NCBI GenBank assembly: GCA_003255025.1
Contig: QANY01002235.1
Location: 712,260 to 776,259 of the forward strand
Origin: Datisca glomerata
Taxonomy: Eukaryota; Streptophyta; Magnoliopsida; Cucurbitales; Datiscaceae
Reading direction: 5' to 3'
Length of the DNA: 64,000 nt
A program made the position numbers and the translations under genes. Shown here piece by piece: positions 12,014 through 23,563 of this stretch. The notes beneath the pieces are model-generated. The model was not told the DNA's origin and searched no databases. It saw only the letters and a program-made list of their open reading frames with translations. Every line of letters begins with the position of its first letter. Within the stretch, counting starts at the first letter, position 1.

Positions 12014-14520
12014 TTTCAGTCATGGTGGCTCATTGCTTTTTATGGGGATCCTGATCGAAATCATCATTTACAGTCCTGGAAATTATTGCTTCGACTGCAT
12101 GATCTCAGTTCGTTGCCATGGGTAATAGGTGGTGACTCTAATAAGGTTCTGCATATTTCTAAAATTAACGGGGGAAGGATGGAGAGTACGACATCAGTGG
12201 CTCAATTTCAAGAAACTGTAAACTCTTTTAATCTTCGTGATTTGGGTTTTAAAGGGAGCATGTACACTTGGAGTAATAGGCGAGGAGAGGGTACTCTCAT
12301 TCAGAAATGGCTGGATAGAGTGCTGAGCAGTGAGGATTGGATGGATTTATTTCCTGAAAGCTTGGTGCAGAATGTGGTTCATGAGGGGTCGGACCATTTT
12401 CCATGAGTTGTATCATTAAAGGGTCATAAAAATATTCTTAGTCAGCATGGGCGACGCAAACACTTTGAAGAGATTTGGATCTCCCATCCGAAGTTTAAGG
12501 AGCTGGTAAATGACACTTGGGAATAGCTCAACTCAAGAGATGGAGGAGCTGACTTAGAACTATGGTAACACATTTGCTAGATGGGGCAAGGAGAATTTTG
12601 GTGATAGAAAACGTAAAATTGGGCTGTTAAGAACGAAGTTTGTTGATATCCATTCCGAATGTTAATCTCTCAACAAGATGGAACGCGTAATTCAGGTGGA
12701 GAGTGAGTTAGATAAGCTTACGTTGGAGGAGGAAGTGTATTGGAAGCAGCGGTCTCGTGTGAATTGGCTGAAGGCAGGTGATAGAAATACCAAATAGTTT
12801 CACATAAAGGTTTCACATCGGAGGAGAATTAACTCAATTCTGTGCATTTTTTATTCAAACGGAGAGTGGGTTGAAGACGCACCAGCAATTGAGAGCATTA
12901 TCTCAAGTTATTTTCGGAGCATTAATGCATCATCTAAGCCCTCTAATGATGACATACAGCCAGTTACGACTACTATGAAGAAGGTTGTATCCCCTGCTGA
13001 TAATGATATGTTGTCTGCCACATTTACTACGGATGAGGTTCATGCGGCTCTGTTTCAGATGTATCCGTCTAAACCGCCAGGTCCAGATGGGTTTCCGGCT
13101 TTATTCTACCAGACTTATTGGGAAATGTGGGGCCAAAGTTAACTGATATTTGTTTGAATATTCTGAATAATGGGGAGAATATTGAAAACATTAATCATAC
13201 TTTCATTAGGTTGATACCCAAAGTCAAAAGCCCTTGTCGGCTCCAAGATTATAGCTCTTTGAGTCTGTGCAATGTCATATATAAGATTGTGGCCAAAGCT
13301 CTTGTTAACAGAATGAGTAATTTATTACAGAGGATTATTTCAGATAGTCAGTCTGCTTTCGTTTCGGATAGGCAGATTTCTGACAATATTATTATGGGAT
13401 TTGAATGTATGCATTATTTAAAGAATAAGAAACAGGACCGCACTGGAGTAAGGCGTATGATAGGGTGGAGTGGCCTTTCCTAACTGCCATGATGCGTAGT
13501 CGGGTTTTTGTGAAAATTAGATCTCCAAAATTTTGGCTTGTATCACCACAGTATCGTATCCCTTTTTTATTAATGGAAGAGAGGCAGGCTTTGTGAAACC
13601 CAATAGAGGACGACAGAAGGGAGACCATTTATCGCCATATTTGTTCATTTTATGTGCTGAGGGACTTTCTGCACTCTTAAGGCATGCTGAAGCAAGTGAC
13701 TCTTAGCATGATGTGGCTATTTCGAAGCACGGTCCTCTTGTCTCTCACCTATTTTTCGCAGATGATAACTTATGTTTGCCAAGGCTACTGGGGAAGAAGC
13801 CATTATAATCAACAATGTTCTACTTTGCTATGGTCGAGCTTCAGGGAAAATGTTCAATATGGATAAGTCAGCTCTTACATTCAAGCCGAATACTAAGGAA
13901 GATACAAAGTCGTACATTGCTCTTTTGTTAGGTATTCTGGTCATGCGTTGTCATGAAAAATATTTAGTTTTACGGTCTATGTCAGGCAGGGCCAAGTAAC
14001 AACTATATTTTAATGATATAAAAGATCGTGCTTGGGATCAGTTGCAGGGATGGAAAGAGAAATTGTTTTCTAATGCAGGGAGGAGGTCTTACTTAAAGTT
14101 GTCATTCAATCGATTCCTGCCTATACCATGAGTGTATTTCGGCTTCCCATGTCTTTGATCCAAGACATCAAAAGGATGTGGGCTAATCAATCCAAGAAAC
14201 TTCATTGGATGGCTTAAGATAAGCTGTGTAAGCCAAAAGACATAGGAGGGATGGGTTTCAAAGATCTTGCAAGTTTCAACTATGCTCTGTTAGCAAAACA
14301 ATGTTGGAGACTATTAATTAACCTAGACTCATTACTAGTAAAAGTCTTAGAAGGGAAATATTTTCATGGCAGACACCTGCTTCAAGCTAATCAAGGCGTC
14401 AATGCTTCATTTGTATGGTGGAGTTTAATATGGGGCAAGGAATTATTGCAAAGAGGACTCCGGCGTAGAATAAGTGACGGGAGACATACTCTGTCTGATA
14501 TACTATGATCCATGGATGCC
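12014..14520 (+). pseudogene. LINE (non-LTR retrotransposon) ORF2 pseudogene
   Basis: Main part of a plant L1-type LINE. An endonuclease-like (APE-type) segment at about 12040-12405 has VIGGDSNKVL, NLRDLGFKGSMYTWSNRRG and EGSDHFP. Linker homology follows (VESELDKLTLEEEVYWKQRS near 12700). Reverse transcriptase runs about 13020-13800: PSKPPGPDGFPALFYQ, FIRLIPKVKSP, SQSAFVSDRQISDNI, HLSPYLFILCAEGLS, and the active-site-like FFADDN near 13752. The C-terminal zf-RVT-like region is GMGFKDLASFNYALLAKQCW (from 14250) to YFHGRHLLQANQG. Stops and frameshifts occur throughout. The Copia lies at its left end. No poly-A tail or target duplication is clear, so the 3' limit is approximate. Confidence 0.9.
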
Positions 14521-14632
14521 TTTACCTAGCAACTTTACACCTTTTTCTGTCCCACTCTCTTCCTGACGATTCTACGGTGGCTGCCTTATTGGATGAGTCT
14601 GATGGTTGGAGGTAGAGTTTGATTAATCAGAT

Positions 14633-14669
14633 GTTAATTTGCTAGCGGTAGCAAAACTAGCAAATTAAC
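14633..14669. repeat. Perfect 13-bp inverted repeat (hairpin)
   Basis: GTTAATTTGCTAG (14633-14645) and CTAGCAAATTAAC (14657-14669) are perfect reverse complements around an 11-base loop. It lies just beyond the LINE relic and may mark an element junction. No known family recognised. Confidence 0.85.
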
Positions 14670-14881
14670 AACTTAAAAAATAGAAAAAAAATGTGAAAAC
14701 AATGAAAAATTGAAAGTCAATTTGATGTTAACAAAACAAACAACAGAAAGTATAAACTAAAGAGAGAAATAGAGGGATGGAGAGAGAGAAAAGGATAAAG
14801 AGAGACAAAAAAAGTCTGAATACTCAAATCTGAAAACAATGAAAAATTGAAAATAATTTTTATGCTAAAAATGACTGACTG

Positions 14882-15090
14882 AAAGTATAAAATAAAGTGA
14901 GAGAGAGACACAGGGATAGAGAGAGGGAGGGAGAGAGGGGGGAGAGAGAGGGAGGGAGAGAGGNNNNNNNNNNNNNNNNNNNGGGAGAGAGGGAGAGGGA
15001 GGGAGAGAGGGGGGAGAGAGGGAGGGAGAGGGAGGGAGGGAGAGGGAGGAAGAGAACGAGAGAGGGAGAGAGAGGAGAGAACGAGAGAGA
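14882..15090. repeat. GA-rich simple repeat with assembly gap
   Basis: Nearly pure purine tract of GAGAGAGGGAGGGAGA-type units, interrupted by 19 Ns (14964-14982). Apparent reading frames here are repeat translations. True length is unknown because of the gap. Confidence 0.95.
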
Positions 15091-16264
15091 TACAAAGATC
15101 TAAACACTAAAAAGAACAGCCGAATTTGACAAAAACAGGACAAGCCTTCCATTGAAAGTAGTCAATTAGTCTATTTGACGGTTACTGACAATGATTCGTC
15201 AAATTTTCAATTTGAAAATCTTCACAAAATCACAATGGAAATATTGGATCAAACTCTGACACAGCAAATTCTCTAATAAAATTAGAGAATAAAAAAATGA
15301 AACTCAAAAAACTAAAACCTACCATAGAATAAGGAGATGCTTATCAACAAATTTTGCGATTTTTAGGGACAATCAAAACCATAAAAATGAGCTAAAAAAT
15401 TGAAACAATATCAAAAGTAATATATCCTCAAAATGTAATCCATTTTCAAAACTGAACGATGGCATTTTCCGTCCATACCAGACTATTATTTTATTGATAA
15501 GTAATGAACTCACATTTGAAGTTGTATATTGCTGCAGATACAAAAAATAACTACTAAATATGAAATTGGGTATTAAAACTTCACTATATGGTGCAATTTT
15601 TTTTTAATTCAAACATAAAGTTACCTTATGACCCATGCATAACTCATACTCAAAGTCATCAAGTAATTGTTCAAGTATTTTATTGGGAATGTTTGAACTC
15701 TTCAAGTAATTGTTTAATATTTTCAGTAGTCAAACCCAAGTTAAAGAAAATAACTTGAATGATTCAAATAATTTTCTATGACTACTTGACCCAATCAATC
15801 ACAAATCAGATTTGTGGTCGTGAGAATACGATTCTAGATAAACCATTCACCAAAATCAATCTCCTTGAATCTGATTTGTGGTTGTGAGAATCTGATTTGT
15901 GATTGAAATATGTTGATTTTGTGATTGAAATCTAATTATTGATAGATTTATCCATAGGAATCTGACCTGTAATTGAAATATGATTATCTTAGGAAATTTC
16001 CTAAACAAAGTAATAAGGTCCACCAATATGTTGTTCATTCTGGTATACAGAGACTTAGAGCTTCATATTTAGGTGACTGGCTATTTCAAGATTAGGAAGT
16101 GTTATTTTACGAAATTTTCAATACAAAGTAATAAGGTCCACTAATATGTTGTTTATTCCGGTATGCATAGAAAATGTTTGTAAATGGAGACTGAGAGCCT
16201 CCCACTTGGGTGATTATGGCTATTTCAAGATTAGAAAGTGAACTTTCGACCATTCTCGCTCCTT
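15091..16264. repeat. Non-coding spacer with degenerate repeats
   Basis: No gene seen. 15655-15785 carries TTCAAGTA/ACTTGAA motifs related to the arrays near 31.5 and 40.6 kb. 15795-15985 repeats GAATCTGATTTGTGGTTGTG variants. About 15990-16095 and 16105-16235 form an imperfect tandem duplication of roughly 118 bp sharing AAAGTAATAAGGTCCAC, TATTTCAAGATTAG and AATATGTTGTT; a third decayed copy may follow near 16265. Confidence 0.6.
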
Positions 16265-16319
16265 AAATGTTACACATCAAGTAGTAAGGTTATTGATGCA
16301 TGTATAAGAACAAAGTATG

Positions 16320-17085
16320 AAATAGTTTGGCCATATTTATGAGCCAAAACACATAATTGAGAATACAAGAAGAGAATTTAGCGTCAACCTTTAGTATGGT
16401 CTAGTCTTTTTCCTTCCTTATCAATCATCATAAAGCTTGGAAGGTAAGAGAAAGTGCTTTAGAATCTAGTAAGGGAATCTTTTGCATTCCTCCAGTCATA
16501 TTGCACTATCCTAGAGCCAACCAACCATGGTACAGTCACACATATAGAATGTGATGGCAAAAAAGCACTTAAGTACCAATTTATTGTTTTCGGTGCATCA
16601 ATATGGGGTTTTTCATACATGCATTTGACCTATCATAGGAGTTGATGGTACATTTTTTACAGGTAAGTATAATGGGATGAAATTTTGTAGTCGCATGCAA
16701 AGATGGAAATAATTAGAATACGCCCTTGCTTTTGGAGATGGTGATTAAGAGAACAGGGTTCTTCATCAAACTGAGAGGAATAATTGGTGAGATTGAAGGT
16801 CTAATGTTCAAATGTGATCAAAATTCTAGTATCGGGAAGGCTATGAAGAATGTCTTCTCCAAGGCATCACATGAAACTTGTATACTCCAAATAAGTCAAA
16901 ATTTAACATCAGAATCCAAGAGTGAGACTTTGGTAGCTTTGTGTTTCATTGCTTCTAATGTATATTACACATTAGATTTTGATAAAACTTTGGAGAAGAT
17001 CAGCATTTCCTACCCAACTAACTGGTTATGCATACTTAACTCGCACAAAATTTTAAAGATGGGCATGTTCACATTTCAGTGGTAG
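16320..17085 (+). pseudogene. Second MULE transposase fragment
   Basis: A second, different Mutator-like transposase relic. Pieces in order: EPKHIIENTRREFSVNL; KAWKVRESALESSKG (near 16435); a frame with IGVDGTFFTGKYNGM (near 16638, first catalytic Asp region); ALAFGDGD; and the open frame 16726-17085 with FIKLRGIIGEIEGL, SSIGKAMKNVFSKASHETC and ISQNL, which follow the second catalytic block of MULE transposases. The part after LDFDKTLEKI is lost. Frameshifts separate all blocks. It adjoins an oppositely oriented Gypsy-type gag relic, so it is a truncated remnant. Confidence 0.75.
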
Positions 17086-17119
17086 CTTTGTGTTTCCTTC
17101 AAGTATACACTATTCCTTC

Positions 17120-18735
17120 ATGTGGAATAGTTTCTTTCATTCCGCTCAGAAGCCTCGTGAACAACTTCCTGAGCGCATATGTCTGCTTCAGCTCGCAGCT
17201 CCTCAATCAAGAGTCTCGTCGCTTCAGCTTCACTCTTTAGCTCGCCAAGTTCCACATCCTTGACGACCAATTGGTGGTTCAGGTCTGACGCTTCTTAATC
17301 GTGCCTAACCATTTTACCGTTGATTGTGTTGAGTTTGACGGCGACGGCATTGTGATAAAGAGTGGTATGAAAGAAGATGATATTAACAAGTTATTAATAA
17401 AAAATAACAGTAAGCATGAAAGACAAATTATGGAAAATAATAGTTACATGAAGAAGATAGTGGTTGATGCCCATTTAAAGAGCCTCGACCGATTCCTTTA
17501 CCAATTGATCAGCGTTGATAGAGAATTGAAGACGACTCATAATATGATGGGATGATTCACAATCCATCATGATATTGACTTCAAAAGGAATCGTTAGGAC
17601 AAAGCTTGAAGGAAACAGAGTCCAGGGTCGAGTATGGGTTACTTCAAAAGAACCTAACCCAAAGTCTAGGGATGAAGATCCAAGCAGAATGAAACCCATA
17701 GGCCCAGAAAAGTCAGGCAAAACAGGGGGCGTAATGGCCGGAAGAGATGTGGGAGAAGAAATTTGAAGATAAGGATGAACAGGGGAAGTCCTCGAAGAAG
17801 GAACTAGAGGCGATGGCTCGATAGCCAGCCGTGGATGCACGTTGTGCGCAGATGAACGTCTCAGAGAAAGCTCAATAGGACTCATCTTGAAAGCTTCTCG
17901 AATAAAAGTAGAAGAACTGGAAGAAGAAGGTAAATAAGGTTGAATGACAACATGTGGGGATAAAGGCCTGAGAGGAGGCTGGACAAGAAAAGGAAGTTTA
18001 CGCTCGAGGTCAAGCAATCACTGCCAATAACGAGTGCGAACATGGTAAGAAGCCTGGATCTTGGCTCTATCGTCGGGAGTTTCATATGGACGAATGTTCT
18101 TACGTTTGTTTGTAAAAAAAAATAGAGGAGAAGAAAACAGTTAGTCAAACGAAGAAAGAAATATGAACAGAAAAAGAAATGGAGAGGGGCATAGTCACTC
18201 ACCATACAACCTCTATTCGGTAGGAATGTGGGAATGACTGCCACTCTCTAGTCACCAAAAACTTGGAACGCCTCAGCGTTCAACCATTTGTCACCCTTGG
18301 ACAGGTTCCGTTCAACGAACCGCAGGTCAGACCACTGTGTGGGGCAACATAGTGATCACCATTCTTCTCCCTAACGGAGTACAGTAAATGAAACTCATTG
18401 AAGCCTAACTCTAAACCAAATAAATGGTTCATAGACTTAAAACCTAACAAAATTCTATAGGTATTCGGGTTGAATTGGGCTGGAGAAAGGTCATGATAGT
18501 GAAAAAATGCACAAAAAGAGGAGAAATAGGAAACCGAAAACCTAAAGCTATATACATCGTTCGAAAATTTAGAACTTTAGGGTAAGAAGATGAACTGACA
18601 AGGTCACCGTCGAAGTAAGAACAGTCAACCTCATCAGGAAAGGCCCTATGGTAACGAGGAATAAAACGGTTGAACTCCTATCTATTTCTAATTCTGGGAA
18701 AAGTGGGGGAGGAAGAAGATGCCATCAATGAAAGT
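17120..18735 (-). pseudogene. Gypsy-type gag-like pseudogene (Transposase_28-like)
   Basis: Start MASSSSPTFPRI at about 18722. After a stop (NR*EFNRF) come RYHRAFPDEVDCSYFDGDLV and GFRFPISPLFVHFF. A shifted frame then gives HYHDLSPAQFNPNTYRILLG, NHLFGLELGFNEFHLLYSVR and PHSGLTCGS. This order is typical of the plant 'putative gypsy type transposon' gag-like family (PF04195). A Ser/Pro-rich section follows (PPLRPLSPHVVIQPYLPSSS; open frame 18017-17475). Last is a heptad-rich coiled coil at about 17293-17128 (LVVKDVELGELKSEAEATRL). No protease or pol is seen downstream, so only the gag portion survives. Confidence 0.72.
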
Positions 18736-20087
18736 TTGAAAACAAAAAAGAAGAAGAAGAAGAAGAAACTTACTAAAGTGAAAGTACGATGAAATCGAAG
18801 GGTAAAAATATCACCTCAACGAATGCCAGACGATGAAATCGAAGGGTAAAAATAATAACTTCAAAAAGAGAAACAACGCGCAAAAGCATAAAAAACATGT
18901 ACAAACATGTGTTGCAACGGTATTAATAGAGGAGTGAGGAGAAGCTGATCGGGTGGAGACATCTCCTTTCACCCAAAAAACCTAATCGTGGTGTGTAGAA
19001 AGGTGAAATGGCATGAGACAAAAAGTAATGATGAGAATCCTGACGTCACCAGCCATTAGTAAATGGTGGATTAGAATATTAGTGTTTTGCATCAACAGTT
19101 TAAAATCGAGATATAAAATAAGGGCAAATGTACAGAGTTGGCTAATCCATATAGTAATGGATCACCAACCTGGCGGAAAGAAAGCCAAAAAGAATAATGT
19201 GGATGAAAGTGAAGAAGGATAAAGTCAGCAAAAGACGACGTGACAGTCAAAAGAGTATCAGATTTGATAGCAGTAGTTACTCCTCTCCCCGTAATTTGAT
19301 CAAACGGCTATAACGACGTTAAATATTTATTTTTTCTAATTAAACGGTGGTAAGCGGCCAAGGAAGAGAAGGCCTATAAATATCTCCATATGTATCAAAC
19401 AAGGCAATTTCAACTCAATATAACCATACGATTACATATATATATATATATANTATATATATATATATCTTTCAACTGTCAAATTTTTTATACACATTTT
19501 GTTCTTGCATACTGTAGGGGAAGAAATTCCTTTACACATACCTCAATGATAGTGTTGAGGTCAATCTCGACCTTGACTATAATTTTAGCAAGCATAGAGT
19601 TTTAGTTGCACTATGCCTTATCCTTCACTTTATAAGATGCAGGTCTTCGTCCCCTCATATGTTTGGCATTTTAAGGATCAATATTTTTTTTGTCGAACGA
19701 AGAGTCTTTTTTAATCTCTAAGTGCATATATTTATTCACTCTCTTTTCAGCAAGATCAAATTATATTGTTTGATATGACTTGCCTTGGACTTGCTCAAAT
19801 GCAAATCTTTTTTCTCTCGCTCGACGCCAGATTTTATCCGATGCTATAGTCAGATGTTGACCTATTCTGAACTTCTTATTAGTGTAAATCTTTATCAACT
19901 ATTATTAGTTGTTGTATGTGATCTTCCCGGTCAAGACCAGATAAAGGTACTGGGGATTCACCCCACAGTAGGAGCTAATTTTGGATGCACAAATTCATTT
20001 TCCATTGGTTCCAATCTCCACTCGGAATAAATTTACAACAAGAGTGTTGAACAACAGGTCCTTATTAGATAAGGTCTTTGTTTCCAA
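18736..20087. other. Non-coding spacer with GAA and TA microsatellites
   Basis: No recognised gene. It contains a short GAA run near 18747-18767 and a duplicated GATGAAATCGAAGGGTAAAA (18789 and 18832). A TATA-like CCTATAAATATC lies near 19370, and a TA microsatellite at 19436-19470 is broken by one N at 19453. The TATA-like site followed by dinucleotide-rich sequence could be a remnant LTR, but no partner was found. Confidence 0.5.
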
Positions 20088-20092
20088 TCATG

Positions 20093-20968
20093 TGTTGGGG
20101 GTTATGCCCTCAAATCACGTCTATTGATATTTTGATATGAAATTTAATGAGAATTATATTTTTCTTATAATTGTTCTTTTAAATTATTGTTGAATAATTT
20201 ATATAAATATCTAAAAATTTCATATTCTTTAAAGAAACTATGATTTTGTATTAGTACAAGAGGATTAAGATCATAGATAATGAATAAAATTGTCAACAAC
20301 ATATTAAAGTTGAAATCTTTAATGATTATAATTGTTAATTTTATAAGTAAATATTACTTAAATTTATCTTTGAAAAATATTCAGATATTATTCTAATGGT
20401 CTCAGTTGATGATAGAGTTCATCAGTTCATAAAAAGAATCGATTTGAGAACACAATTGGTGTTAGGGTGATTTTCTCTCTGTGATTAATAGTTAATCAAA
20501 ACTCTAAAAGAATAATCATCGCGTTCTTTTAGAAGATCGTCTCGGTAAATCTGTAGATCTCATGTGCTGAGTACATTTAGAGACAGAAAAAGTGTATTGT
20601 AATATTCTACGAGCCCACACACATCATAGTGCGTCGAGGATTGAGTTGGAAGATCTTCGTGTGGATCTCAGAGTCTACTGATCATTGGAACGGTTTCGTG
20701 GGACGAAGGATCGATCAATTTTGCAAGGATATTTGATATAGACTACAAGATATATATGATTCTTAACCTTGTATGTTGTAGATTTATTGTATAATATATA
20801 ATGAATTCTGATTGATTGAAAATGAGTTTTCAATAAAGTTTTTTGTTTGGTTATCGTGGTGTTGCGCAAGTTTTGTTTTATTAAAAGATTTAATCTGTAT
20901 TAAAAGTTTAATTTTTAAATGACCTCAAGTTACATGCTTCTGCCGTGCACGCACCCCGACAACCAACA
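20093..20968 (+). mobile_element. Solo LTR (same family as the 31.9-40.6 kb Copia)
   Basis: 876 bp starting TGTTGGGGGTTATGCCC and ending ACCAACA, flanked on both sides by TCATG (20088-20092 and 20969-20973). Its left part (from 20151) and right part (ATTATTCTAATGGTCTCAG to the end) match the 3' LTR at 38466-40635. About 1.35 kb present there is missing here, between roughly 20335 and 20385. Perfect target duplication with no internal region indicates LTR-LTR recombination, or a single-LTR remnant, of a once complete element. Confidence 0.9.
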
Positions 20969-20973
20969 TCATG

Positions 20974-22600
20974 CGCTTCCTAACAAGTGCCTTGAAAATA
21001 CTTGTTTCGAATAGGTGGTTCTAATTTGCGGTTTTGCTCTGAGTACCTGTAAATCAATGCTCAAATGTTGGTGTCTCACTTTGAGCACCTCTCAAGATCA
21101 AGTTAGTTTTCGATTTTATGTATTTTTAGTATTTTTTAATATCTTTCTCTCTTTTTCTCATTCTGTTTTTTCATAGCCTTTATGGTTTTTTGTCTTACCT
21201 TTATAGTAGTCATATCTTTATGGTAGTATTACCTAAATTCAAATTTCAAAAGTTAGTTAGTTGATATCTTTAAATCACATCACAATCCTCCTTTTTAGGA
21301 GGGAGAGTTTCATGGCCATCACTTTAAAAAATCTCACAAGAACATAGTTCAATCTTTCAGTAGGGAAAATTTCTTATTTTCCCTCTTTTATTATTTATTC
21401 AACATTTTCCTCCGTCATTGATACCCTCCTACCTAAGTTATGAAAATAACAATGAAATTTTTATAGCTTAAATCTACCATATTCTGAGTTTTAATATTCA
21501 GAAGCCAAAAGATGAGATAGAGATGACAATATAATCAATGATCGAAGTTAGCCACGCATCATATTTTTAGAGATGCTTTGAAAGAGAAAAATGTAAGTTT
21601 CACATTGTCACTCACTTTAGGTTAAAAACAAAATGTATAAAGACAAAAATAAATTATATATTTTGAGGTGTATGAGTGGTCTCACGCCACATATATTATT
21701 ATTTGGATCAAGATATACAAGATTTGATACTAGTGTTGGAGGGTATTGGACGTTCTCAACTAAAAATTTGCTTATGAAAATTTTCACTGATCATACTTAT
21801 AAACTGACATTAGTCTTTTCTACAACTAATGCGTTATGACCTCAATAATCTCTCTAGTTGTATATCAATCTCGTAGTCAGATAATCATTGACTCGTTTTC
21901 CTAGACTGGGTTGGCCAAAGACTTGTTGGCTAACATCTTCAACAATCTCTCTGCGAACTCTAAGTTAAATAACTATTTACCCACTTTCCTAGATTAGACT
22001 GAGACTTGTTGGTTGGATCATTCTCTGATCCTAGTATTAGATGAATTTTAGATTTTTTAACCCTAAAAACTAGTTTTTAAGATAAAGTTTTCACTCATGC
22101 TTATAGATTAATCACCAGCATGATATCTTCCACAACTCATGTATGGTCAACAATTACCACATCAACATTTCAAACCCCTTAAAGTTTATGCTCGGTGAAT
22201 ATTTTGGACTTAAAAGTTTCTTCCCTTCTAGATCTATTGTTTGTATCTTTCTCCTACAAGAACATCATTGCTTGTTGTTTTCAATAATTGTTTCATAGGT
22301 GACGACCTCATCATCAATATCCACAAACAACTTGCACGTAATTTTCTAAATAATTTAAAACATTGTGAATATGCGTATGTACAAATATTATTTACTAAAA
22401 AGGTAAATCAAGTTTATACTTATAGTAAATACCTTTAGAGCCTTCCTCTAAGTCATAGAAAGCTCATCCTGGTGTTTGGAGCTACTCGCCTTATCCGATG
22501 GAAGAGTTATATTAGGATTAGCTTTAAGTATATCTTGCTACAACTCCTTAAATTTGGTACTCCACTTTAAGTTCTCCTCACTCACAACTTCTAAGATAAT
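20974..22600. other. Non-coding AT-rich spacer
   Basis: No domain recognised in any frame; the short open frames at 21633-21839 and 22241-22438 have no family features. A loose duplication involving TTTTCCTAGACTGG / TTTCCTAGATTAGACTG and GACTTGTTGG occurs near 21895-22015. Confidence 0.45.
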
Positions 22601-22639
22601 GTGTGAACAGAATGAGTTGATTCCTACCCGAACAATCAC

Positions 22640-22808
22640 ATGATGGAGAGTCTATATAGATTACAGAAAACTGAACAAGGCTAATAGAAAAGATAATTTT
22701 CCACTACCCTTTATTGATGAAATGCTGGATAGGTTGGCAGACAAGGAGTATTATTATTTCCTGGATGGGTATTCTAGATATAATTAGATTGCAATAGGCC
22801 AATTTCCA
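22640..22808 (+). pseudogene. Ty3/Gypsy reverse transcriptase fragment
   Basis: One frame reads WRVYIDYRKLNKANRKDNFP followed by LPFIDEMLDRLADKEYYYF and LDGYSRYN then a stop. This is the highly conserved N-terminal part of Ty3/Gypsy RT (consensus DYRKLN-AT-KDHFPLPFIDQML). Only about 55 codons survive, and nothing upstream (protease) or downstream (YVDD) is seen. It runs directly into unrelated LINE 3' sequence. Confidence 0.85.
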
Positions 22809-23110
22809 AGTTTCCAAGTTTGTTCTATAGGTATTGAAATTGTTACTCATGTGTTCTTTGAATGCAATGCTATTAACAAGATAGTCCGGAAGTTGATCTT
22901 GAGATGCAACCTTCATTGCAATTCTACTTCATAGGGGGATTTCTCCTTTGGCTTATTCAATTTGTATATAAAAATCATGTTTGTGGATGTGTTGTTAATC
23001 TTATTTGGTTTGAGATGAATAGAAGAGTGTTTGTTTATTTGTAAAGTTTTAGACACCTCTATTCTTTTACAGAAGATTTTGAGGATGGTTAGAGAGAGCC
23101 TTCACTTCTT
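22809..23110 (+). pseudogene. LINE 3' fragment (zf-RVT-like)
   Basis: Frames read ETVTHVFFECNA-like (VTHVFFECNAINKIVRKLIL) and then NLIWFEMNRRVFV, the paired motifs of the C-terminal reverse-transcriptase zinc-binding region of plant LINEs (THLFFxC ... IWxERNxRVF). Frameshifts and a stop are present. It abuts the Gypsy RT fragment on its left. Confidence 0.65.
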
Positions 23111-23563
23111 AAAGAATGCCAAACATGTATTTTTATACACGTCACAATAATTGTTATAAACGAAAAAAATAATATTACATTCATGCAATAACGTTACACC
23201 TTCTTAGCCCCTCAATAATGTCTTTTATATTTTTTCAGTTTCAGTAATACTTACTGAACATGTGTAGAATCTTCACCACACCACATAAATGGAGAGAACC
23301 AATCTAGAGGGAGTGAGTTGATCTCCACCGTGGGAAAACAGGAAGAGGAAAATCAGAGATACAGGAAGGATCAAACAGTTACAATTGATTAGGTAGTTAT
23401 AAAGGTAATATAGTCAACATAGCAGTTGAAAGAAATGCACAAGGTATGGGGGGCCACGTTTGGGGAAGATCCCACAAGCGTGGGGATAATCCTAGAAGCA
23501 TGATGACACTACTGAAAATATAGGGGGAGTGTGGCCATTCCCTCCTTTTTTTATTAACTTGTT
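23111..23563. other. Non-coding spacer
   Basis: No gene recognised. It links the LINE fragment to the start of the repeat-rich LTR element. Confidence 0.4.

Noticed and set aside
14865..15152. Ser/Pro/Leu and Arg/Glu/Gly open frames
   Set aside because: Translations of the GA tract running through an N gap.
19365..19600. Possible LTR promoter with TATA box
   Set aside because: CCTATAAATATC is suggestive, but no second copy or element boundary could be found.
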